A stretch of 36,666 nucleotides of DNA from Gammaproteobacteria bacterium (GTDB lineage: Bacteria > Pseudomonadota > Gammaproteobacteria > Enterobacterales > Alteromonadaceae), in assembly GCA_002401725.1 (NCBI GenBank), contig NVTW01000013.1, forward strand, positions 3,761 to 40,426. Direction: 5' to 3'. Positions 17,903 to 25,776 of this stretch are shown here, piece after piece. The notes below the pieces were generated by a model. That model was given only the letters and a program-made list of their open reading frames with translations. It searched no databases and was not told where the DNA came from. Each line of letters begins with the position of its first letter. Positions within the stretch are counted from its first letter, which is position 1. A program made the translations under genes and the position numbers.

Positions 17903-17937
17903 CGATTATAATAAATACCTGAGTTATCTGCATAGGC
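17804..17937 (+). repeat. MITE-like dispersed element, copy A
   Basis: This 134-bp element has an inner core 17824-17906 bounded by the exact 9-bp inverted repeat ATCGTCATC / GATGACGAT. Outer arms read GCCCATGTAATTGG and TGCATAGGC, the latter matching the outer inverted repeat GCCTATGCA/TGCATAGGC seen in copy C. Two internal stems are CCCCGC/GCGGGG and ATCTTCGA/TCGAAGAT. It codes for nothing itself but supplies the last ~32 codons of the XRE gene. A partial second copy of its right end (GAGTTAGCCGCATAGGCATG) follows at 17949-17968. Confidence 0.75.
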
Positions 17938-17988
17938 ATGTAAATAGATGAGTTAGCCGCATAGGCATGATAATTCATAGGTACAAAG

Positions 17989-18696
17989 TTAATCTTTATA
18001 TTTATAAACGTAACTCATCATAAAGCCGCCGGAGATAAGTAACACCATACCTAAAACGACGATAAAATCATTATAATGATGAGTTGAATCAGTTTTATTT
18101 TCTAAGCGATATATACGTCGTCCTTCAGGTATATTTTCAATAAATTCTTGCCCTTTATATTCATTGATAAGTATAAGTCTTTCATCAATACGTGATTTAT
18201 TGTTGATACGGCGTTGCTCATATTGTTTTGCCGATTTATCAATATCAAAATTTAAGCCTTTGCTGAATTGATGAAGTGACTCCCCTTTTTTTAAAACACC
18301 TTTAGAATAATACTCATAAGTATATTCTGAAAAAACAGTTTTAGCAGAACCTAACAACACAAATGCTAGGCCGAAAACAATCATCACCGCAGCTTTTATA
18401 AAGCCACTCTTTTCTTTTTGCTTTTTGGCTATACGAATTTCGGTGGCTTTAGCGGCTATTTCGGGGATATGAGCTAGGTTTTCTTTCACATATATTGCAT
18501 CTAGCGCTTCGATTATAGCCATAGCATCGGTATTAAGTGCTGCAGCAAGTTTGCTGATCACCTCAAACGAGGGTGAGCCTTTGTCATTTTCTAATTTAGA
18601 TAAGTACGATTGCTCAATACCTGCCGCTTGAGCAAGTTCAGGTTGAGTTAAATTAGCACTATTTCTTAATTGTTTAATTTTATCACTGAGTTTCAT
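17989..18696 (-). CDS. Membrane-tethered XRE-family regulator
   Basis: This 235-residue protein has an N-terminal Cro/C1 helix-turn-helix at about residues 6-60 (LTQPELAQAAGIEQSYLSKLE). A charged linker with KKQKEK follows, then TM1 near 99-119. A ~90-residue extracytoplasmic segment (about 120-210) is rich in Arg, Lys and Glu. TM2 lies near 211-231, with a short KYKD tail inside. The start follows AAGGAAAT. The layout suggests a one-component sensor whose external loop detects a signal, but the loop is not recognised. It is monocistronic, converges with the small XRE gene, and its promoter region separates it from add. Confidence 0.8.
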   Translation of the reverse strand: MKLSDKIKQLRNSANLTQPELAQAAGIEQSYLSKLENDKGSPSFEVISKLAAALNTDAMAIIEALDAIYVKENLAHIPEIAAKATEIRIAKKQKEKSGFIKAAVMIVFGLAFVLLGSAKTVFSEYTYEYYSKGVLKKGESLHQFSKGLNFDIDKSAKQYEQRRINNKSRIDERLILINEYKGQEFIENIPEGRRIYRLENKTDSTHHYNDFIVVLGMVLLISGGFMMSYVYKYKD

Positions 18697-18840
18697 CAGA
18701 ATTTCCTTTTGATATTATCTAAGTATATTACGTTGAATTACACAGCGAATTCTTAGCTATCATATCAGGAATAACGAGATGAATATGCAATGATATTAAG
18801 GAATATATGGAATAACAACTTGAATTAAATGATATTTGTA

Positions 18841-19848
18841 TTAACCACGTGACTTTTTAACTAACAACTGTTTTTTTTCACTCTCTGATAAAAATGCCAT
18901 TTTCAAGCCATTTTCTTGTAACTGACTAAGCTGCTTTTGATTAAAACCTAGTTGTTGTTGAGCTACTTTATATTCATTTTCTATTTCAATACCTTCAACC
19001 GCGGGATCGTCAGTATTTAAGCAAGCAATGACACCCGCCGCTAAAAAACCTTTAAGCGGATGTTGAGATAAATCGTTGACAGTACCCGTTTGAAAATTTG
19101 ACGTAAGGCAAGATTCGATGGAGACATTATGTTTTGCCATGTATTCAAGCAACTTGGGATCTTCACCACTTTTAACACCGTGGCCTATTCGGGTGGCACC
19201 AAGTTCGTTTATGGCTTGCCAAACGCTTACTGCACCGGCTGCTTCACCTGCATGAATAGTGCATTGTAGCTCGGCATCACGTACTTGTTTAAAATGATCT
19301 ACAAATAATGTACCAGAAAAATTATATTCATCTCCAGCTAAATCAATCGCCACTAAATCGTTTTTATGAGTTAGCAAACCATTGAGTTCGGCGGTGCAAT
19401 TTTCAACACCAAAGGTACGGCTTAAAATACCAATAAGTTTTATTTGCACTGCAAATAGTTTCATACCAGCTTTTACACCATCAACCACAGCGGCAACCAC
19501 ATCGGCAATAGGTAATTTATACGCCATTGCCATGTAATAAGGAGAAAAGCGCAATTCTGCGTAATCTAGGCCAGCATTAAATGCATCTTCAACATTCTCA
19601 AAGGCGACGCGTTTACAAGCATCTAAATTACCTAATACTGAAACGCCCCAATCAAGTTTTTTTAAAAAAGCAAGTAAATCAGCTTCTTGTGTTATTATTT
19701 GTACATGCGGAATAAACGCATTAAAACTCGTCTCAGGTAAAGTAATAGCAAATTCATTAGCAAGTTCCCACACGGTTTGTGGACGAATATTACCGTCTAA
19801 ATGGCGATGTAAATCCACTAAAGGTAAGTTATTGTCTATTGCTTGCAT
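18841..19848 (-). CDS. add: Adenosine deaminase Add
   Basis: Add hydrolytically deaminates adenosine and deoxyadenosine to the inosine forms. It is 335 residues and alignable to E. coli Add from end to end. Zn ligands His14 and His16 are in DLHRHLDGN. The catalytic region HAGEAAG, the RIGHGVKS motif, [10 protein letters not shown] and the metal-binding LNTDDPAV all follow in order. The start has AGGAAAC upstream. It is last in the purine operon, 27 bp after the TetR gene, feeding adenosine nitrogen into the pathway through hypoxanthine. A purine nucleoside phosphorylase for the next step is not in the window. Confidence 0.96.
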   Translation of the reverse strand: MQAIDNNLPLVDLHRHLDGNIRPQTVWELANEFAITLPETSFNAFIPHVQIITQEADLLAFLKKLDWGVSVLGNLDACKRVAFENVEDAFNAGLDYAELRFSPYYMAMAYKLPIADVVAAVVDGVKAGMKLFAVQIKLIGILSRTFGVENCTAELNGLLTHKNDLVAIDLAGDEYNFSGTLFVDHFKQVRDAELQCTIHAGEAAGAVSVWQAINELGATRIGHGVKSGEDPKLLEYMAKHNVSIESCLTSNFQTGTVNDLSQHPLKGFLAAGVIACLNTDDPAVEGIEIENEYKVAQQQLGFNQKQLSQLQENGLKMAFLSESEKKQLLVKKSRG

Positions 19849-19875
19849 TGATGTTTCCTATTTTTTAAACTGTGT

Positions 19876-20499
19876 TTACAGACCACAACCGGTTAATATT
19901 ATTGTAGTTAATGACTCAACCACGTCTTCAAAATCTTGCTCAGACAATTCATTTTTATCCATTGCTGAGGTTACTTGCACACTAAAATCTGCATAATGTT
20001 GGGTAGCACCCCAAATTAGAAATAACAAATGATGAGGGTTAATGGCATTAAGTTGCCCGTCGTCTATCCAACCTTGAATAACGGCCACTTTACTTTGTAC
20101 CCACACTTTAAATTCATCACTGAGATAGTTTTTTAAGTGTGGTGCACCATGAATAATTTCGCTGGCAAAGATCCGTGACGCATCAGGATCTTCTTTTGAA
20201 TACATCACTTTAGCGCGAATATAAGCAGTTAATGATTCTTTAGCACTATGTTCACTATTTAGCGTGTCGTAACTGCTATTCCATAGAGTTAAAATTTCAC
20301 TTAATAATTGCTGATACAAATCATCTTTATTTTCGAAATAGTAATGAATATTTGCTCGTGGTAGCCCTGCTCGTTCGGCAATACGTTTGATTGACGCACC
20401 TTTAAAACCATAAGTGACGAATTCTTGTTTAGCCGCCGTTAATATTTTTTGCTTGTTTTTCTGGCGAATTGCGCCATCAACTGATTTTTCTTTAGACAA
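19876..20499 (-). CDS. RutR-paralogous TetR regulator of the purine operon
   Basis: This 207-residue TetR-family protein has a helix-turn-helix around residues 34-56 (IKRIAERAGLPRANIHYYF). Its C-terminal domain carries the same IIHGAPHLKNYL and HLLFLIWGATQHYADF signatures as RutR and the RutR-like protein at 3656. It is clearly paralogous but has different recognition-helix residues. The start codon is TTG: the only upstream ATG (20506) is out of frame and stops after four codons overlapping the TTG. The gene sits between puuD and add inside the purine operon, so autoregulated control of purine breakdown is likely. Its probable operator is the TGACACAAGTGTCA palindrome before xdhA. The ligand is unknown. 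Confidence 0.85.
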   Translation of the reverse strand: MSKEKSVDGAIRQKNKQKILTAAKQEFVTYGFKGASIKRIAERAGLPRANIHYYFENKDDLYQQLLSEILTLWNSSYDTLNSEHSAKESLTAYIRAKVMYSKEDPDASRIFASEIIHGAPHLKNYLSDEFKVWVQSKVAVIQGWIDDGQLNAINPHHLLFLIWGATQHYADFSVQVTSAMDKNELSEQDFEDVVESLTTIILTGCGL

Positions 20500-20556
20500 A
20501 AGACATTCTCTCTTTATTAATTACTCAGCTTTATTAATACTAAGTTAATTAAATAA

Positions 20557-21750
20557 TTAGCTATTTAATTGCGTCAGCCATAATGCCAAAATTCTGCGTT
20601 CTTGTTTAGTCATTTGTGTTTTATTCATAAACGGCATATCACTCGCGTCAACACTGCGCGCTTTAATGCGTGGCGCCCAACGCTTAATATCATCAAGCGA
20701 ATTAAACATTACGCCTGCTGGTGCTACTTTAAAAACAGCATCGCTTGGCGATGATGAATGACAAGCACTACAACGCTGCTCAATAATGGTTTGCACTTGC
20801 GTATTGGTTATTTTTTGTGATTTTTCAGCTTCAGTTAACGTTAGTTTTTGCGGAGCAATCGCATAAGCAAGCGCAATTAAAGCAGCAATAGCGCCAACTA
20901 AAATCATTGGCTTTTGTTTACCAAAATGACGTAATACAAAATATTGGCGAATAGCTGCGGTGATCAAAATAATTGCCACTAACACTAACCAGTTATATTC
21001 ATGATTATAAGTGATCGGATAATGATTACTGATCATTATAAAGATGATGGGTAAGGTAGTGTAGGTATTATGAGTAGAACGGAGTTTGGCATTTAAACCA
21101 TAACTAGCATCAGGTGCTTCGCCCTTTTCAACGGCTGCAACTAAGGCTTTTTGCGCTGGGATAATACCGAAAAACACATTACCCGCCATCATAGTGCCAA
21201 TAATAGCGCCAATGTGCATATAAGCACCGCGAGCACTAAATACTTGTGTTAGTCCATACGAAAGTGCGGTTATTAAAATAAGTAAAATCAATCCTAAAAT
21301 TAAGCCGTGATCTTTAAGCTTAGTGCGCACCAAAATTTCATAACAGCCGACACCAACAATAATTGAACCTACACCATAAGCAATTGCTTGGAATTGGCTT
21401 AAATCGGCAACATTTTTATCAATTAAATAAGTATCGGCACCAACATAAAACATTAAGGACAATAATAAGAACCCTGTGATCCATGTGGTGTATGCTTCCC
21501 ATTTAAACCAATGTAAATTGGCTGGAATTTGTGGTGGTGCTAATTGATATTTAGCCACTTCATAAAAACCACCACCATGAATTGCCCACAAATCACCTTT
21601 TATGCCTTTATCTGCTTTTTCTTGTGGTGGTGTTTCTAAATGATTATCAAGCCAAACAAAATAAAATGAAGCACCGACCCACGCAATTCCCGTTATTAAA
21701 TGGGCAAAGCGGATAATTAAGTTAAGCCATTCGTTTAAATAGGCGTCCAT
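20557..21750 (-). CDS. puuD: Membrane-bound urate hydroxylase PuuD with C-terminal cytochrome c domain
   Basis: PuuD oxidises urate to 5-hydroxyisourate at the inner membrane, passing electrons through a fused cytochrome c. The N-terminal DUF989-like domain begins MDAYLNEWLNLIIRFAH and contains WVGASFYFVWLDNHLE, FYEVAKYQ and about eight membrane helices. RSTHNTYTTLPIIFIMISNHYP is a family hallmark. The haem-binding CSACH is at residues 327-331, with a likely Met ligand in DMPFMN. The ORF track start (21786) is too early; AAGGA precedes the ATG at 21750, giving 397 residues. It replaces soluble uricase or FAD-dependent HpxO in this operon. Confidence 0.94.
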   Translation of the reverse strand: MDAYLNEWLNLIIRFAHLITGIAWVGASFYFVWLDNHLETPPQEKADKGIKGDLWAIHGGGFYEVAKYQLAPPQIPANLHWFKWEAYTTWITGFLLLSLMFYVGADTYLIDKNVADLSQFQAIAYGVGSIIVGVGCYEILVRTKLKDHGLILGLILLILITALSYGLTQVFSARGAYMHIGAIIGTMMAGNVFFGIIPAQKALVAAVEKGEAPDASYGLNAKLRSTHNTYTTLPIIFIMISNHYPITYNHEYNWLVLVAIILITAAIRQYFVLRHFGKQKPMILVGAIAALIALAYAIAPQKLTLTEAEKSQKITNTQVQTIIEQRCSACHSSSPSDAVFKVAPAGVMFNSLDDIKRWAPRIKARSVDASDMPFMNKTQMTKQERRILALWLTQLNS

Positions 21751-21772
21751 AGGTTGTTCCTTATTTTTAAAT

Positions 21773-23056
21773 TTATACTTTTTCACCTAATACATAGGTA
21801 TGCGCCACATGTTGTTCATCACCTAACATGGCTAATACAAATAATTTTTCAGTTAACGATTTACAATGTGCAATGCGTTTTTTCATTAATGGTGTTGCCT
21901 GATAATCAAGCACAATAAAATCGGCCTCTTTACCTTGCGTAAAGCTACCAATTTTATGGTGTAAATCTAGTGCAGTTGCGCCACCTAAAGTTGCTAAATA
22001 AAAGGCTTTAAAGGGATCAAGTTTTTCACCACGCAATTGTTGTATTTTATACGCTTCATTCATATTTCTAAGAATTGAAAACGTTGTACCTGCGCCAATA
22101 TCAGTACCTAAACCCACTTTTATTTTATGCTGCTCTGCTTGTTTTAAGTCAAACAAACCACTACCTAAAAACAAATTAGAAGCAGGACAAAAGGCAATAG
22201 CTGAATCTGTTTCAGCTAATCGCTGACATTCTTCCTCATGTAAATGTACGCCATGGGCAAAAACACTGCGCTTGCCAAGTAATTTTGCTTGGTCGTATAC
22301 ATCAAGGTAATTTTTACTTTGCGGAAATAACTCTTGCACCCAAGCAATTTCATTTTTGTTTTCACATAAATGAGTATGCATATAAACATCAGGATATTCG
22401 GCTAATAACTGCCCTGCTTTCGCTAATTGTTGTTGTGAACAAGTAGGAGCAAAGCGAGGGGTTATCGCATATTGTAAGCGATCTTGGTTATGCCATTTTT
22501 CAATTAATGCTTTGCTATCATCATAGCCAGATTGTGCGCTGTCTTGTAAAAATTCAGGTGCATTTTGATCCATTAGCACCTTGCCACAGATCATCCGTAA
22601 TTTTTTCTGCTGAGCTACCGTAAAAAAAGCATCAACCGATTGTTTATGAACAGTACCAAACACTAAAGCCGTTGTTGTACCAGCGGCTAATAGTTGCTCA
22701 AGAAAAAACTCAGCAATTTCTTGTGCGTAATTCTGATCAGCAAATTGTTGTTCTGTAGGATAAGTATAATTTTCCAACCATTGTAATAATTGCTCGCCAT
22801 AAGAGGCGATCATTTCTGTTTGCGGATAATGCACATGGGTATCAATAAAACCCGGCATAATTAAACTATGCTGATGATGAGTAACCGGCTGATTTACGGG
22901 CAAATTTGCTAACAGTTCACTTGCCTGTCCTACATTTTTTACCAAACCATTTTCTACGATCAACAAACCGTCAGCAAAGTATTGATAGCATTGTTCAATG
23001 CCAACTTTAGCGGGATCTTCGATAAAATGTAAAATTTCACCACGAAATACGTTCAA
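21773..23056 (-). CDS. guaD: Guanine deaminase GuaD
   Basis: GuaD hydrolyses guanine to xanthine and ammonia. This 427-residue amidohydrolase has Zn ligands His74 and His76 in PGFIDTHVHYPQ. It also has EQLLQWLENYTYPTE, typical of guanine deaminases, and the later HTHLCENKNEI, FAHGVHL, FCPASNLFLGSG and GLGTDIGAGT motifs. The initiation codon is TTG at 23056 with AGAGG six bases upstream; no in-frame ATG lies nearby. It sits between allA and puuD, 22 bp before the PuuD ATG. Confidence 0.95.
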   Translation of the reverse strand: MNVFRGEILHFIEDPAKVGIEQCYQYFADGLLIVENGLVKNVGQASELLANLPVNQPVTHHQHSLIMPGFIDTHVHYPQTEMIASYGEQLLQWLENYTYPTEQQFADQNYAQEIAEFFLEQLLAAGTTTALVFGTVHKQSVDAFFTVAQQKKLRMICGKVLMDQNAPEFLQDSAQSGYDDSKALIEKWHNQDRLQYAITPRFAPTCSQQQLAKAGQLLAEYPDVYMHTHLCENKNEIAWVQELFPQSKNYLDVYDQAKLLGKRSVFAHGVHLHEEECQRLAETDSAIAFCPASNLFLGSGLFDLKQAEQHKIKVGLGTDIGAGTTFSILRNMNEAYKIQQLRGEKLDPFKAFYLATLGGATALDLHHKIGSFTQGKEADFIVLDYQATPLMKKRIAHCKSLTEKLFVLAMLGDEQHVAHTYVLGEKV

Positions 23057-23111
23057 ATTAACCTCTTTTTCTCTACTTGAGTACGATATTTTATTTGTTA
23101 TTACTCACGTT

Positions 23112-23129
23112 GTTGGAATAAACTCCAAC
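23112..23129. repeat. Dispersed palindrome GTTGGAATAAACTCCAAC, copy 2
   Basis: One base differs from the copy at 6896, and the right flank CCTAC is the same. It directly abuts the allA stop codon on the minus strand, in the 73-bp gap before guaD. It may form a hairpin in the polycistronic mRNA. Confidence 0.65.
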
Positions 23130-23648
23130 CTACAACTTGATCACTTTACTGCCATCTAACTTAACCACATCACAATTTTCATTCTTAGAACCTTTAGAGT
23201 CACCGCGATCTATCACTAAAAAATCACTCACTTGATGAAGCGCTAAACAGTAATGATGCCAAGTACCGGCATGATAATTAATCCCTTGATCACTGTTTGC
23301 TAAAAACACTTCTATATTGTTTTCATCAAATTCGTCTTTTGGGGCAACCACTACTAAGTAAGGTTGATCGCCAAGTGGCATAAACGCTTGACTTGATAAT
23401 GGATGACGTTCCATCATTTTAATTGCTATCGGCAAAGCTAAAGGAGTTGAACGAAATATACTGACTAAAGTACGACCATTTTTTTGTAAAGTGTCGATAG
23501 TAGCCAGATCGTGATAACGCATGGTATAACCGTCATTTATACTAAAGCTTCTTTGCCCTTCACTTACCGCAATAACATCACCATATTGTGCAAAAGCTTC
23601 AGCAGTTAACGGTTTTATCTCAAGTATTTTTGTCACAATGGATGTCAT
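23130..23648 (-). CDS. allA: Ureidoglycolate lyase AllA
   Basis: AllA cleaves ureidoglycolate to glyoxylate and urea, the last step of this pathway. The protein resembles E. coli AllA: LTAEAFAQYGDVI, YHDLATI, RHPLSSQAFMPL, the metal-binding region INYHAGTWHHY, and VSDFLVIDRG. The ORF track start (23723) lies inside uraH. The ATG at 23648, one base after the uraH stop, gives 172 residues like E. coli, although its Shine-Dalgarno sequence is weak, so reinitiation after uraH is probable. Confidence 0.93.
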   Translation of the reverse strand: MTSIVTKILEIKPLTAEAFAQYGDVIAVSEGQRSFSINDGYTMRYHDLATIDTLQKNGRTLVSIFRSTPLALPIAIKMMERHPLSSQAFMPLGDQPYLVVVAPKDEFDENNIEVFLANSDQGINYHAGTWHHYCLALHQVSDFLVIDRGDSKGSKNENCDVVKLDGSKVIKL

Positions 23649-23649
23649 A

Positions 23650-23991
23650 TTAACTACCACGATAGGTTGAATAGCCATAAGCAGTGAGCAATAACGGAAT
23701 ATGATAATGTTCGCCATCACCATTTATTTCAAAAACAATATCGACAAAAGGATAAAAACCACTTTCGTCATTAGCGTTAAAATAGCTATTAGTGTCAAAA
23801 TGCATACGATACACACCGGCTGCTAACAGCACATCATTGGCTAATAAATCAGCAATACGACCATCTTGATTAGTTTTGCCTGCACCGAGTTGTAGCCATT
23901 CATTACCTTGTTGTTGAAACAAAGCAATAGGTACTGCCACTGCGGGTTTACCGCGCGTGGTATCTAAAATATGGGTAGTTATTTGGCTCAT
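23650..23991 (-). CDS. uraH: 5-hydroxyisourate hydrolase (transthyretin-like)
   Basis: It hydrolyses 5-hydroxyisourate, the PuuD product, to OHCU. The 113-residue transthyretin fold shows His7 (THILDTTRG), Arg45 (DGRI), His97 (HYHIPLLL) and the C-terminal YRGS signature that separates true HIU hydrolases from transthyretin. There is no signal peptide, so it is cytosolic. It lies 116 bp after uraD and one base before allA. Confidence 0.96.
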   Translation of the reverse strand: MSQITTHILDTTRGKPAVAVPIALFQQQGNEWLQLGAGKTNQDGRIADLLANDVLLAAGVYRMHFDTNSYFNANDESGFYPFVDIVFEINGDGEHYHIPLLLTAYGYSTYRGS

Positions 23992-24070
23992 TGTTTATCC
24001 TTTGTTCTTTATTCTTTATAGGTCGAACTTTAGTGCGATAGTGACTCGCTTATTGTTTTATACGACATTG

Positions 24071-24088
24071 GTTGGTATGAATTCCAAC
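24071..24088. repeat. Dispersed palindrome GTTGGTATGAATTCCAAC, copy 3
   Basis: This is a more diverged copy of the 6896/23112 palindrome, extendable by one G/C pair on each side. It occupies the 116-bp gap between uraD and uraH inside the purine operon. Confidence 0.6.
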
Positions 24089-24107
24089 CTTGTATCATTA
24101 AAATACA

Positions 24108-24626
24108 CTAGTTAAAATACTTGCTTAAACGCAATTGAAAAATTTTACCCTGTTCTACTTCGGCATTGTTAAGCTCAGTTGTTCTATCATTGGGTAAACG
24201 TGCTTTTAGTAATGCCAACATTTGTTCTGCACTTTTACCAGTGGCACAAACAATAAAGATAAAACCAAATTTAGCGTGATATTGTTCATTAAATATCGCT
24301 AAATCGTGTAGCACCGCCTCATCTGCATTATTTACAGCACTTTGTTCACCACTAGCTAATGCCTTAGTGTTAGCATATTTTGCACGTAAGCTGTTCACAT
24401 CACCAATTTTGGGATGACCATCAAAAGCTTGTAAATAATCAGCTTCGGTTAAATTTTGCCATGCAAGATCTGCCGCTTGTACTAACGCTTGTAAGTCTGC
24501 AAATGGACGTCTTTGTAATATTCTTTCGCACCATGTTTCACTGGTACACATTTGCATTAATATCGCTTTGGCTTGCTCTTGCGGCAAATTATTTAACTGA
24601 GTTAATTGGTTTTGTGATTCATTCAT
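24108..24626 (-). CDS. uraD: OHCU decarboxylase
   Basis: It decarboxylates 2-oxo-4-hydroxy-4-carboxy-5-ureidoimidazoline to (S)-allantoin, following HIU hydrolase. The family motif FDGHPKIGD with catalytic His71 is present, together with CERILQRRPF, SGEQSAV and YHAKFGFIFIVCATGKS. The track counts a GTG at 24629 as the first residue; the adjacent ATG at 24626 is preferred, giving 172 residues. It overlaps the allantoicase stop by 8 bp, so translation is likely coupled. Confidence 0.95.
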   Translation of the reverse strand: MNESQNQLTQLNNLPQEQAKAILMQMCTSETWCERILQRRPFADLQALVQAADLAWQNLTEADYLQAFDGHPKIGDVNSLRAKYANTKALASGEQSAVNNADEAVLHDLAIFNEQYHAKFGFIFIVCATGKSAEQMLALLKARLPNDRTTELNNAEVEQGKIFQLRLSKYFN

Positions 24627-25749
24627 CACTTGAACTCAACAATAACTTACTAGGATAACCAAACACACGCATGCGGCTAATACCACCATCAGGGAAAATA
24701 CTCAAACGCACGTGAGTAAATGCTTGATCTTTATCGTTAACCAATTCACTGACAAATAAATGTTCACGGTGCGCATAAAGTTTAGTTTGAGCAATAATTG
24801 GCTGCCAATTAACAGTTTGCGCAAATTGTTTATCTGAAAAATCAGGATCAATATCAGCACTGTCAACAACACAAGCTTCTAGCATAAAACTGTCAGGATA
24901 ATTACCTTTAAAATGATGGGTATCGATAAGCACTTTGCGCACTGTGCCTGCCGTAGCTAACTTTACAATAGACCAATCAGGACCGGGATCACGGCGACGT
25001 TTCGTTTCCCAACCATCACCCATATTTTTTCCACGTTCCGGCATGATCAAATTGTTTTTATCACTGAAAAACATATCGCTAACTAATAACGCTTTACCGC
25101 CATTTTTTATTGCCGCTAAATCAATTAATTCACCATCAACAAAATTATGCCAATTAACATCAGCTTCGCCATAAACACGAAAACGCGCCACACCACCATC
25201 AGGGAAAATATTTAAACGCACATGGGTAAAGGATTGCTTTGAAAATTCATCGCTAATACGGAAAAAATTCTGACTATGAGGATTAACCGACACTTGTTTT
25301 AATACGGTTTGCCATTGTATCTCTTTACTAAACAAGTTCTCATCGGGCTGTTGCTCACTAAAGCAAGCTTCAACACTAACCGTTTGCGGCGCATTACCAC
25401 GGAAAAAATTAGTATCTATATCAAAACCTTTGATAAAGCCTGAAATACCTAAGCGAATAATACACCAGTCAAATTCATGATCACATGCTGTTGAAAAATT
25501 ACGTCCATAACTACGACGAGATTCCCAGCCGTCCATCCATTTACCACGTTCAGTATATTTATCATCAATAAAAATACCGCGACCACTTTTAAGTAAATTT
25601 TCCATTTCAGCAAAAAAATCATCACTGCAACCTAAGGTTTCACCACCGACTCGTTCACTCGCTAAATCAATGTAATTACGTATAAATTCATCATTAAGTT
25701 GTTGGTTTTGTTCACTGTTGATCGCTTGTACTTGTGCTAGTTGGCTCAT
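24619..25749 (-). CDS. alc: Allantoicase
   Basis: Allantoicase hydrolyses allantoate to ureidoglycolate and urea. The 376-residue protein is built of two tandem jelly-roll allantoicase domains. The first (about 25-195) contains YTERGKWMDGWESRRS and FTHVRLNIFPDGGVARFRVYG. The second (about 210-370) contains MPERGKNMGDGWETKRRRDPG and FTHVRLSIFPDGGISRMRVFG. Choice of allantoicase means nitrogen leaves as urea and not as ammonia via AllC-type allantoate amidohydrolase. It lies 27 bp after the allantoinase gene. Confidence 0.96.
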   Translation of the reverse strand: MSQLAQVQAINSEQNQQLNDEFIRNYIDLASERVGGETLGCSDDFFAEMENLLKSGRGIFIDDKYTERGKWMDGWESRRSYGRNFSTACDHEFDWCIIRLGISGFIKGFDIDTNFFRGNAPQTVSVEACFSEQQPDENLFSKEIQWQTVLKQVSVNPHSQNFFRISDEFSKQSFTHVRLNIFPDGGVARFRVYGEADVNWHNFVDGELIDLAAIKNGGKALLVSDMFFSDKNNLIMPERGKNMGDGWETKRRRDPGPDWSIVKLATAGTVRKVLIDTHHFKGNYPDSFMLEACVVDSADIDPDFSDKQFAQTVNWQPIIAQTKLYAHREHLFVSELVNDKDQAFTHVRLSIFPDGGISRMRVFGYPSKLLLSSSDE

Positions 25750-25776
25750 AATAAATAGCTCATAAAAGTTGACTCA

